Shown here one piece after another: positions 15,919-23,873 of a stretch of DNA of 25,487 bases. Source of the stretch: Leptotrichiaceae bacterium. GTDB lineage: Bacteria > Fusobacteriota > Fusobacteriia > Fusobacteriales > Leptotrichiaceae. A program made the position numbers and the translations under genes. Location: positions 1 through 25,487 of the forward strand of contig JAUNKI010000004.1 in NCBI GenBank assembly GCA_030532815.1, in the 5' to 3' direction. How positions within the stretch are numbered: position 1 is the stretch's first letter; every line of letters starts with the position of its first letter. A model generated the notes under the pieces. That model was not told where the DNA came from and did no database searches. It worked only from the letters and a program-made list of their open reading frames with translations.

Positions 15919-16020
15919 ATTAAAAAAAGACTGTTTGACACTTCTCTTCCTCATATCGTAATATAGAATGAACGTCGGAAGATTGGAAAATATCGGTTTT
16001 TCCATGTCAAATCAGTCTTT
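15919..16020 (-). terminator. Branched terminator after pepT
   Basis: On the minus strand 16005-16020 pairs with 15926-15940 (AAAGACTG, one bulged base, TTTGACA against TGTCAAACAGTCTTT), 15 bp, followed by more Ts. Inside are a perfect 7-bp hairpin TGGAAAA/TTTTCCA (15984-16004 region) and a 5-bp stem CTTCC/GGAAG, so the whole folds as a three-way branch. It begins 3 bases after the pepT stop and ends the tmcAL-to-pepT run. Confidence 0.75.
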
Positions 16021-16023
16021 ATC

Positions 16024-17253
16024 CTAATTTTTTTCGGTATTTAATTTTATTATTTCTATAATCGTATCAACAGCTTTTTCCATACTTTCCAAAGCTACAA
16101 ATTCATATTTCCCGTGAAAGTTTTCTCCTCCGACAAATATATTCGGCGTAGGAAGTCCCATAAAAGATATTTTGGAACCGTCAGTCCCCCCACGGATAGG
16201 TTTTATAATCGGTTCAATTCCTAAATTTTCCATTGCTTCTTTCGCAATTTCTACAACATGCATATGATTTTTTATAACTTCACCCATATTATAATATTGG
16301 TCTTTTAAAGTTATCTTTACCGTTCCCTGTCCGTATTTTTCATTTACTTTATTTGCTACACTTTCTGCAAACTTCTTTTTCTCTAAAAATTTATCTTTAT
16401 CATGATCCCTTAAAATATATGTCAACTGGGCATCTTCACAGTTGGAACTTATACCTTCAAGAAAGTAGAAACCTTCATAACCTTCGGTTTTTTCAGGTAC
16501 TTCATTTGAAGGAAACATAGACGCCAGTTCTGTCGCTATTAAACTCGCATTTTTCATCTTACCTTTAGCAGTTCCCGGATGAACACTCTTTCCTTTTATT
16601 TTATAAACTGCCTGTGCTGCATTGAAACTCTCATATTCCAGTTCTCCTACAGGTCCTCCGTCCATTGTATAGGCAAAATCGGCTCCGAATTCTTCCACAT
16701 TGAAATTATCGGCTCCTCTTCCTATTTCTTCATCAGGTCCGAAAGCTACCTTTACTTCTCCGTGCTTTATTTCAGGATGATTTATAAAATATTTCATGGC
16801 TTCCATTATCTCGGCAATTCCGGCTTTATCATCAGCACCGAGCAGTGTTGTTCCGTCTGTTGTAATGACAGTTTTTGAAATATAGTTTTTTAAATTGGGA
16901 AATTCTTCCGTATACATTGTAATTCCCAGTTCCTTATTTAAAACTATATCATTTCCGTCATAATTTTCAATTATTTGAGGTCTGACATCTTTTGCATTGA
17001 AATCTGCCGTATCCATATGGGCAATAAAACCTATTACCGGAACTTTCTTGCCTATATTGGACGGTAATGTTCCGTTTACAAAACAGGCATCATTTATATA
17101 TACATTTTCAAGACCTATTTCTTCCATTTCTTTTTTTAAAAGTTCTGCAAACTTAATCTGTGAAGGAGTAGATGGTACAGTCTCACTCCTTTCATCGGAC
17201 CTTGTTTCAAATTTTACATATTTCAAAAATCTTTCTTTTAAAGTATCGTACAC
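16024..17253 (-). CDS. pepT: Peptidase T (tripeptidase)
   Basis: A cytoplasmic zinc aminopeptidase of family M20 that removes the N-terminal residue of tripeptides. Seen: GFIAHMDTAD with the metal His82 and catalytic Asp84 (numbered from a GTG at 17262), LLGADDKAGIAE with the bridging Asp, the FGPDEEIGRGAD glutamate pair, TMDGG, and RGGTDGSKISFMGLPTPNIFVGG near the C-terminus. Length of about 410 fits. Two GTG starts compete: 17262 has no usable ribosome site, while AAGGTG sits 6 bases before GTG 17253, which I prefer; this removes three residues. It lies just after envC (22-31 bases) and closes the operon. Confidence 0.95.
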   Translation of the reverse strand: MYDTLKERFLKYVKFETRSDERSETVPSTPSQIKFAELLKKEMEEIGLENVYINDACFVNGTLPSNIGKKVPVIGFIAHMDTADFNAKDVRPQIIENYDGNDIVLNKELGITMYTEEFPNLKNYISKTVITTDGTTLLGADDKAGIAEIMEAMKYFINHPEIKHGEVKVAFGPDEEIGRGADNFNVEEFGADFAYTMDGGPVGELEYESFNAAQAVYKIKGKSVHPGTAKGKMKNASLIATELASMFPSNEVPEKTEGYEGFYFLEGISSNCEDAQLTYILRDHDKDKFLEKKKFAESVANKVNEKYGQGTVKITLKDQYYNMGEVIKNHMHVVEIAKEAMENLGIEPIIKPIRGGTDGSKISFMGLPTPNIFVGGENFHGKYEFVALESMEKAVDTIIEIIKLNTEKN

Positions 17254-17284
17254 AAGCTTCACCTTCTTTTCTTCTGTTGCCGAA

Positions 17285-18667
17285 TTATAAGTAACTCATA
17301 GGGTTTACAATATTTACTCCCCTACGCGTTTCAAAGTATAAATTCGGCTGTTTTGTCGTCTGATCTCTTCCGAGAGAACCTACAGTCTGCCCTTTATTTA
17401 CCCTTGAACCTTTGGATACCGAAACTCCGGCAAGATTTCCGTAAACCGTCACAAGACCTCCGTGATCTATTATAACAACTCCTCCAAGATTATTCAGAGA
17501 ACCTGCATATATCACTACTCCACTGTCCGCAGCTTTTACTGCCTGCCCTACGGAGCCTCTTATCTCAATTCCGTTACTTTTCAGTCCTGCTACTTTTTCC
17601 TGTCCATATCTCACTACGATCGAACCGTTAATAGGCATTATAAGATTTCCCGTTCCTTTAGGTACATTTACTGCAGGTGTTTTTTTTGTGGAAGCTGTAC
17701 CGGTATTTGAAGTATTTTTTGGAGCAGTCGGTTTCTGACCTGCCAAATCATTGTTATTTCTTTCAGTTCCCGTTCTTCTTTGGGCTTCGGCCTCCCTACG
17801 TATTCTTGCAGCTTCTTCCTGCTTTCTCTTTTCTTCGGCAGCTCTCTGCATTGCCAGTTCTCTTTCTCTTATAGCTCTCTGGATAATTGCCTGTATCTGT
17901 GCATTCAGTCTTTTTTTCTCGGAAATGAGCTGACTGTTCGTTTTTTCAATTTTTTTATTTTCCGTATTAAGAACTTTCTGTTTCCCTCTAAGCTGGGCAA
18001 TTAGGACATTTTTTTCTTTTTTAGCTGCATTCAGCTGTCTATTCTTATTTTCCAGTTCAGCCCTTGCCGCTTTTACTTTTGATGCTTCAGCCTGATTTCT
18101 GGATTTTATGCTTTCTTCCCTCTGCTTTCTGCTTTCTACTCCCTTTTTATCTTCTTCGACTTTCTGGATATAATCAGTCTGTTTATTCAGAAGTATTTTC
18201 AGGTCATGCGTCATCTTTACCTGTGCAGCTGAATTTGAAGTACCTGTTGAAGCCGACATTTCCCTATTTCTTCTTATTTTGTCCCATGTTCTTATTTTTT
18301 TGTAAAGGTCTTCTTTATTTACATTGATTATTTCAGTATCCCTATTTATTTCCGAAATATTTTTTCTTATATTTTCGTTATTTACCCCTATCTGCTTTAA
18401 TATTTCAGTATATTTTTTTTCGGCTGCATTATATTCCGCCTGTAATTTTGCTATATTCCGGTCAAGTTTTCTTACTTGTTCCAAAGTTGCATTTTCGGTA
18501 CTTTTTGCTTTGGAAATCTCAGTTTTGTTTTTATTGATTTTCTGATTGTTCTGATTGACCTGATTATCAATTTGCTGTATTCTCTTTTTGTTATCTTCTA
18601 TCTGGTCTGAAAAAATCAGAAATATTGTACAAATAAATAATGAAAGTTTTAATATCGTCTTTTTCAT
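17285..18667 (-). CDS. envC: EnvC-like amidase activator with degenerate LytM domain
   Basis: A 460-residue exported protein: signal peptide (about 1-21), a long coiled coil (about 22-295, with an Ala/Arg/Glu-rich run near 265-300), a Pro/Thr/Asn linker and a C-terminal M23/LytM domain (about 345-460). The zinc ligands of active LytM enzymes are missing: the first His is Asn in SNGIEIRG, and HxH reads NLY in NLYFETRR. The same loss marks E. coli EnvC (SLYFEIRR), which activates cell-wall amidases under FtsEX control. So it is inferred to be a regulator, not an enzyme. It begins 2 bases after ftsX, whose last codons hold its ribosome site. No amidase gene is in the window. Confidence 0.9.
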   Translation of the reverse strand: MKKTILKLSLFICTIFLIFSDQIEDNKKRIQQIDNQVNQNNQKINKNKTEISKAKSTENATLEQVRKLDRNIAKLQAEYNAAEKKYTEILKQIGVNNENIRKNISEINRDTEIINVNKEDLYKKIRTWDKIRRNREMSASTGTSNSAAQVKMTHDLKILLNKQTDYIQKVEEDKKGVESRKQREESIKSRNQAEASKVKAARAELENKNRQLNAAKKEKNVLIAQLRGKQKVLNTENKKIEKTNSQLISEKKRLNAQIQAIIQRAIRERELAMQRAAEEKRKQEEAARIRREAEAQRRTGTERNNNDLAGQKPTAPKNTSNTGTASTKKTPAVNVPKGTGNLIMPINGSIVVRYGQEKVAGLKSNGIEIRGSVGQAVKAADSGVVIYAGSLNNLGGVVIIDHGGLVTVYGNLAGVSVSKGSRVNKGQTVGSLGRDQTTKQPNLYFETRRGVNIVNPMSYL

Positions 18668-18669
18668 TT

Positions 18670-19602
18670 TTACTCCTTATTTTCCTCATTCTGAGTATTA
18701 TTATCCGAAACAGGTTTGATTTCCTTTTCCTTCTTTTCTTTTTTTCCTTTTGACACATAATATCCGTGCATTCCTATAAAATTGGAGAAAAATGTTATTA
18801 CAAGTCCTAAAAATATTGAAATCAGATAAATTCCAAGCAGTTCTCTGTTAGTGGAATTTCCGACTATTCCCGAATGCAGTATACTTATACCTTCAACAAT
18901 AAATTTCTGGAGTTTCCAAAATACAAGAAATCCGATTATGGAAGAAAGTACAACTAAAATTTTCCCTTCAAGGAAATATGTAAATTTAATAAGAGAACCA
19001 GGTACCCCTGCCGCTATTAAATCTCTTATTTCCTTTCTTCTCAGTCTTACTCCGAAACTTGTAATATTCATTATCAGTATGGAAGCAATAACTATCGAAC
19101 CTATTCCTCCGAACAGTACCAATTTATCGAGGTTCTTACTGAACTTATTTGTTTTTTCAATCATCTGTGCCCTCATATCCAGTTCAGTCACTTCAGAATT
19201 TTTAAGAAGTTCCTCTTTCAAAGCATTCACATCCGCATTTTTATCAACGTATATATAGAAACTATCCTGTAAAGGATTTTCCTCATCTGCCAAATCCACT
19301 TTCAATTCTTTTTCAAGTATTTGAAAAGCACTTTCCTTAGAAACATATTTTATTGTCTGAATACCGTTTATTTTGAGAAGTTTTCCCTGAAACTGGGAAA
19401 TTTCGTCTTCAGTCATTGTCTTTACATACACGATTGCCTGATTGGAATTTTCCATTTTTGCCTTGAAATCATTCAAATTAAAAACTCCGAAAATAAATAT
19501 ATCAAGTAAAACAAATACCGTTATTAAAGAAATTAACGACGAAAAAAACAATCCTTTCTCTTTATTTATATTTCTAAAAGTTTCTTGAATAGGACTAAAC
19601 AT
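18670..19602 (-). CDS. ftsX: Cell division protein FtsX
   Basis: The membrane subunit of FtsEX, which couples divisome ATPase action to peptidoglycan hydrolysis. The 310-residue protein has the family plan: a first membrane span (about 18-40), a large periplasmic domain (about 45-155, starting with AIVYVKTMTEDEI), then three spans (about 160-182, 205-230 and 255-280) around a conserved loop RRKEIRDLIAAGVPGSLI, and a charged tail (KGKKEKKEKEIKP). The start is ATG behind GGAGGT. The usual partner ftsE, which normally lies directly upstream and overlaps, is not here; transketolase precedes it by 47 bases. The envC gene follows by 2 bases, which supports the FtsEX-EnvC assignment. Confidence 0.92.
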   Translation of the reverse strand: MFSPIQETFRNINKEKGLFFSSLISLITVFVLLDIFIFGVFNLNDFKAKMENSNQAIVYVKTMTEDEISQFQGKLLKINGIQTIKYVSKESAFQILEKELKVDLADEENPLQDSFYIYVDKNADVNALKEELLKNSEVTELDMRAQMIEKTNKFSKNLDKLVLFGGIGSIVIASILIMNITSFGVRLRRKEIRDLIAAGVPGSLIKFTYFLEGKILVVLSSIIGFLVFWKLQKFIVEGISILHSGIVGNSTNRELLGIYLISIFLGLVITFFSNFIGMHGYYVSKGKKEKKEKEIKPVSDNNTQNEENKE

Positions 19603-19649
19603 CTGTTACTACCTCCACTATTTATTTAATACTTTTTATTTTATCCGTT

Positions 19650-20576
19650 CTATCTATTTTTTAAAACTGTTTCCGCTATATCTTTCGCTCTTAAGTTATA
19701 TTTGTCAAGCATTGTATCTCCGTCGGCACTTTGTCCGAATACGTCATATATTCCATGTTTTATTACTTTTACGGGATTTACTTCGGATAAATATTCCGAA
19801 ACAGCACTTCCCAATCCTCCTACTACAGAATGCTCTTCACTTGTCACTATAAACTTACATTCTTTTGCCGCTTTTAAAACTGTTTCCTTATCCAGAGGCT
19901 TTATAGTAGACATGTTTATTACTCTTGCCTTTATTCCTTCCTTTTCAAGAAGTTTTGCAGCTTCCACTGCTTCATACACCATTAATCCCGTAGCTATTAT
20001 AGCCACATCATTACCTTCAGTCAATGTTACGGCTTTTCCTATTTCAAAATTGTAACTGTCATCAAACAGTACTGGAATATTCAGTCTTCCCAGTCTTATA
20101 TATACAGGACCCTCATAATCTGCAGCAGCCATAACCATCTTTTCAGTTTCTGTCGCATCTGCCGGAGAAAGTACAACCATTCCCGGTAAAGATCTCATAA
20201 GTGCCATATCTTCCACGGACTGGTGCGAACCTCCGTCTTCTCCTAAGGAAATTCCCGCATGAGTAGGACATATTTTAACATTCAGTTTCGGGTATACTAT
20301 GCTGTTTCTAATCTGATCAAATGCCCTTCCTGCTGCAAAATGAGCAAATGTCGAAGCAAAAGGGATTTTCCCTGTTGTCGCTATTCCTGCTGCCGTTCCC
20401 ATCATGTCTGCTTCAGCTATTCCGACATTTATATGTCTTTCAGGAAATTCCTTCTTAAAAAATACTGTATATGTGGATTTTGACAAATCCGCTTCCAATA
20501 CTACTACGTCTTTATTTTTTTTGCCTAATTTTACTAATGCCTCTCCATAAGCCTGTCTTGTCGATTTTTTTTCCAT
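19650..20576 (-). CDS. Transketolase, C-terminal subunit
   Basis: Second half of a split, thiamine-diphosphate-dependent transketolase: pyrimidine-binding domain (about 1-170, with HINVGIAEADMMGTAAGIA and the HAGISLGEDGGSHQSVEDMALMRS block) and the C-terminal domain. The glutamate in GIAEADM activates the cofactor. With the N-terminal half it moves two-carbon units between pentose-pathway sugars. AGGAGG is only 2 bases from the ATG at 20582 but 8 bases from the in-frame ATG at 20576, so I take 20576. The ribosome site overlaps the TAG stop of the N-terminal gene, so the two subunits are made together. The split form is normal in many anaerobes, not a frameshift. Confidence 0.95.
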   Translation of the reverse strand: MEKKSTRQAYGEALVKLGKKNKDVVVLEADLSKSTYTVFFKKEFPERHINVGIAEADMMGTAAGIATTGKIPFASTFAHFAAGRAFDQIRNSIVYPKLNVKICPTHAGISLGEDGGSHQSVEDMALMRSLPGMVVLSPADATETEKMVMAAADYEGPVYIRLGRLNIPVLFDDSYNFEIGKAVTLTEGNDVAIIATGLMVYEAVEAAKLLEKEGIKARVINMSTIKPLDKETVLKAAKECKFIVTSEEHSVVGGLGSAVSEYLSEVNPVKVIKHGIYDVFGQSADGDTMLDKYNLRAKDIAETVLKNR

Positions 20577-20588
20577 TTCCATAACCTC

Positions 20589-21398
20589 CTATTGTAATTC
20601 TTCCATTGCTTTTTTATATTCATCATCATTAGGAGCAGCTCCATGGAAGCCCGGATTGTTCTCCATAAATGAAACACCTTTTCCCTTTACAGTTTTAGCC
20701 ACTATGGCTGTCGGTTTTCCTTTAACTTTTCTCGCCTCTTCAAAGGCTTTTATTATTTCCTCATAATTATGTCCGTCTATTTCAATTACGTTCCAGTTAA
20801 ATGCCTTGAATTTTTCTCCTACAGGTTCTACTCCCATTACATCGGACACTTTTCCGTCTATCTGCAAATTGTTATAGTCAACAATTGCAACTAAGTTGTC
20901 AAGTTTATAATGAGCAGCCGTCATGGCAGCTTCCCATATCTGACCTTCCTGAAGCTCACCGTCACCCAATATAGTATAAACTCTGAAATCATTATTATAT
21001 ATTTTGGAACTGAGTGCCATACCGTTTGCCACTGAAAGTCCCTGACCAAGTGATCCTGTGGACATTTCTACTCCTGACAGTTTTTTCATATCAGGATGTC
21101 CCTGGAGAGGTGATCCCCATCTTCTTAAAGTCGGTATTAATTCTCTGTCCGCATATCCTTTTTCAATTAGAGCTGCATAAAGTACAGGAGCAGCATGTCC
21201 TTTACTCAATACAAATCTGTCCCTATTTTCAGCTTTAGGATTCTGAGAATCCACATTCATTTCTTTCCAATACAATACAGCCATAATATCTGCAATTGAA
21301 AGAGAACCTCCCGGATGACCTGACTTTGCTCTATAAATCATTTCAATGATATTTCTTCTCAGGTCTTTCGCTTTTTCCTTCAATTCTTTGATTTCCAT
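20589..21398 (-). CDS. Transketolase, N-terminal subunit
   Basis: First half of the split transketolase. It binds the diphosphate and Mg2+ of thiamine diphosphate with GDGELQEGQIWEA, closing with the DYNNLQIDG metal ligands; the SGHPGGSLS and SKGHAAPVLYA histidines and GSLGQGLSVANG complete the site. About 269 residues, the usual size for this half. An upstream in-frame ATG at 21410 is part of the ribosome site itself: GGAGG lies between the two ATGs, 5 bases before ATG 21398, which I choose. The gene follows the transporter by 19 bases. Confidence 0.95.
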   Translation of the reverse strand: MEIKELKEKAKDLRRNIIEMIYRAKSGHPGGSLSIADIMAVLYWKEMNVDSQNPKAENRDRFVLSKGHAAPVLYAALIEKGYADRELIPTLRRWGSPLQGHPDMKKLSGVEMSTGSLGQGLSVANGMALSSKIYNNDFRVYTILGDGELQEGQIWEAAMTAAHYKLDNLVAIVDYNNLQIDGKVSDVMGVEPVGEKFKAFNWNVIEIDGHNYEEIIKAFEEARKVKGKPTAIVAKTVKGKGVSFMENNPGFHGAAPNDDEYKKAMEELQ

Positions 21399-21417
21399 AA
21401 AAACCTCCATAAATTTT

Positions 21418-22731
21418 TTAATCTTCTTTTTTTAATTTATAAAAAAACAGTGATATTCCGAAAAATATTAATGCTATTATCAGACTGGTTTTTACTCCCA
21501 GTCCTGTAGCAACTTTCAAACCGTTAATATCCTTAATACTTCCCAGTGTAATTACAAGTGAAACGGTTATCTGCTGTGCCAGAAACGCCAGCTTTAAAAA
21601 TAACCCCTGTATTCCGAATAGAAATCCTTCAAGACCTACTTTTTCAGTTTCCGAAAGTCTGACCGATATTTCACTTAACATCGCCTGAGGAAATATAAAG
21701 GCCGAACCGCTGAGTCCTGTTCCGCATATAGCAAGCATAACATACGCCAAATGGTTAAGTCGGCTGTTTACAAAAAGAAGTCCCAGTGTTCCTCCCATTA
21801 ACAATACAATATCTAATATCAATATTTTTTTGTAACTGTACTTTTTACCCCATTTGTTTGTAATCGGAAAAAATATTCCCGCTACTCCGAACAATATTGC
21901 CGATATAATCGTCATCTGACTTATTGGCAGTTCCATTATTATTGTCAGATAATAAGTTAATACACCTCTGAGTATGTTAAATCCGCTGAAAAAAAAGAAA
22001 AAACCTGCAAAATATAAGATTATTTCCTTTCTCATAAGATATTTGAGAGATGATCTGAAACTTACAGTTTCATATGTTTTGTTGTTACTTACAAGTTCTT
22101 TTTCTTTCAGAAAAAATACACACATATATATGCCTGCTATTGCAAATACGGTCAGCAGTATTACTGTTTTCCTTATTCCCACTTCGGTATTGCCTTCTCC
22201 CAGAATACTTATGAGATATCCCGGAAGGATTAAAGCTATCCCTGTAAATAAAAGTCTGAAAACAGACTGTACCGTTGACAGGTTCAGTCTTTCCTCCTTT
22301 GTATTTGCTAAATCGGGAATTAATGCATTATACGGACCTCCCACCAATGTATATGCTATGAAAAACAGACCTCCTACTACTGACAAATATATCAGTGTCA
22401 GCATCTGTGACTGTTTCGGCGGAAAAAAATACATAATCATTAAAATTCCCAAAGGCAAGCCGCCAAGCATCATAAAAAAAGATCTTTTCCCGAATCTTGA
22501 TTTTGAATTATCCGACCAGTATCCGACAAGAGGATCGGAAACGGCATCTATAAGTCTTGCCGCTATGTATGCCAACACAAGATATGTCGGCTTAAGCAGC
22601 GGAACTAAATTTTTTTCAGTTTCCGGCGGCAGATAATAATAAGGGAGCCATTGATTATACAACTGATCCAATATAAAATAGGAAACTCCCGTTCCGTATA
22701 TTAAATATGTTTTTTTTGTCAAACTTGACAT
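21418..22731 (-). CDS. GPH-type MFS sugar:cation symporter
   Basis: A 437-residue, twelve-span membrane transporter of the glycoside-pentoside-hexuronide:cation family (MelB/XylP/UidB relatives). The diagnostic N-terminal block RLIDAVSDPLVGYWSDNSKSRFGKR (about 62-86) is present, with the cation-site aspartates in the same helix as MelB. The second half is less conserved. The substrate is not fixed by sequence. Sitting directly before transketolase suggests a pentose, pentoside or related sugar. ATG with a weak GAAGAAAAG site. It lies 36 bases after the hydrolase gene. Confidence 0.85.
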   Translation of the reverse strand: MSSLTKKTYLIYGTGVSYFILDQLYNQWLPYYYLPPETEKNLVPLLKPTYLVLAYIAARLIDAVSDPLVGYWSDNSKSRFGKRSFFMMLGGLPLGILMIMYFFPPKQSQMLTLIYLSVVGGLFFIAYTLVGGPYNALIPDLANTKEERLNLSTVQSVFRLLFTGIALILPGYLISILGEGNTEVGIRKTVILLTVFAIAGIYMCVFFLKEKELVSNNKTYETVSFRSSLKYLMRKEIILYFAGFFFFFSGFNILRGVLTYYLTIIMELPISQMTIISAILFGVAGIFFPITNKWGKKYSYKKILILDIVLLMGGTLGLLFVNSRLNHLAYVMLAICGTGLSGSAFIFPQAMLSEISVRLSETEKVGLEGFLFGIQGLFLKLAFLAQQITVSLVITLGSIKDINGLKVATGLGVKTSLIIALIFFGISLFFYKLKKED

Positions 22732-22767
22732 ATACTTTTCTTCACCGTATCTTTCTTTTCAATTTCC

Positions 22768-23862
22768 TTAATTTTCTTCATCATAATCAAAATCAGAAAA
22801 TTTTTCATAATAAGTTGTTTCTTTTTCACCGTTTTTTTCAGTTATTTCATTATTTTTATTTTCAAATAAATTCAACTGTGTATTTTCATTTTCTTTATTG
22901 TTTTCAGGTTGAATTCCTTTCAAAAAATTACTCACCGCTTCAGTATATTCATCTTTATATTCAGGTTCCGCATATATTCTTGTATGTGAGCCTTTTTCAA
23001 ATACTTTTAAATAGACATTTTTGTATTGAGCGATATCATTGTATTCTTCCATAAGCATTCCGTAAGTTGTAGCTTTATCATTTTTTGTCTGTATAATTAA
23101 CGTCGGTACTCTTCTAAGCAAATACGAAAGTCTCAGTTTATCGAGTTTATTTCCCACTCTTAAATTGAATATTCTCGTTACTACACTGACTATAAATTTA
23201 GGAACTCTTCTTTTTGCCGCATCCTGCTTTACTCTTTTTCTGACATTTGAAATTGAACTGTCAAGTATAAGTTTATCTACTTTTATTCCTTTTTTCCTAA
23301 GCTCATTACTGAATATTTTTGCCGCCGTTGCAGAGCCCATTCCTCCTTGAGAAAATCCGTAAAGAGTGAAATTGTTTTTCCCGAATTTTTCATTCAGCAT
23401 TTCCATTGTATGATAAATGTCCTGCCCGAAACAGTATCCCATTTTAGTCTTTGCTTCATCGGACTTTCCCGAATTTCTCAAATCAGGTATAAAAAAACTG
23501 TACTCATCATAAAGTCCTGTATCTCTGAATATCTGCAAATACTGTAAAACTGCCAGTCTGTTTACTCCTCTTCCATGAGAAATAATAACTGTTTTATCAG
23601 CTTCCTTATTATCTATAAACCAACCATACAACTGTATTTTTCCTGACTTATAGGCAATTTCCCTATAACTGAACCCATAGTCCATAGGATTTACTTTTTC
23701 TTCAATGCTGTATTTCTGTCTTAATTTTTTGTTATTGTACACTTCATCCAATGTTATTCTCGGATATTTTTCTATCTGATTTAAAAAATATCTTATTGAC
23801 ATATAAGCCACAACAAAGAAAAATATCATAAATAATATGTTTACAATTATTAATATTCCCAC
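22768..23862 (-). CDS. Membrane-anchored alpha/beta hydrolase
   Basis: A 364-residue protein with one N-terminal membrane span (about 3-24), an alpha/beta-hydrolase fold and an Asn/Glu-rich tail (about 318-364). Motifs: VIISHGRGVNR oxyanion region, PDLRNSGKSD, nucleophile Ser in LYGFSQGGMGSA (GxSxG), an aspartate in QTKNDKATTYG and His in EKGSHTRIY. Substrate unknown; similar proteins are annotated as esterases or peptidases of the YqkD/Bem46-like type. The start is GTG, four bases after GGAGG; an ATG overlapping it is in another frame. It follows tmcAL by 11 bases. Confidence 0.82.
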   Translation of the reverse strand: MGILIIVNILFMIFFFVVAYMSIRYFLNQIEKYPRITLDEVYNNKKLRQKYSIEEKVNPMDYGFSYREIAYKSGKIQLYGWFIDNKEADKTVIISHGRGVNRLAVLQYLQIFRDTGLYDEYSFFIPDLRNSGKSDEAKTKMGYCFGQDIYHTMEMLNEKFGKNNFTLYGFSQGGMGSATAAKIFSNELRKKGIKVDKLILDSSISNVRKRVKQDAAKRRVPKFIVSVVTRIFNLRVGNKLDKLRLSYLLRRVPTLIIQTKNDKATTYGMLMEEYNDIAQYKNVYLKVFEKGSHTRIYAEPEYKDEYTEAVSNFLKGIQPENNKENENTQLNLFENKNNEITEKNGEKETTYYEKFSDFDYDEEN

Positions 23863-23873
23863 ATTTCCTCCTT

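Noticed and set aside
17285..18667. EnvC-like protein as an active M23 endopeptidase.
   Set aside because: The histidine ligands are replaced (Asn in SNGIEIRG, Asn and Tyr in NLYFETRR), as in the non-catalytic activators.
19650..21398. Transketolase in two pieces as a frameshift or pseudogene.
   Set aside because: Each half is complete, has its own ribosome site, and the split two-gene form is well known in anaerobic bacteria and archaea.
21974..22636. A 220-codon plus-strand frame opposite the sugar transporter.
   Set aside because: It is antisense to a convincing transporter gene; its composition is the mirror of the membrane helices and there is no ribosome site or family match.
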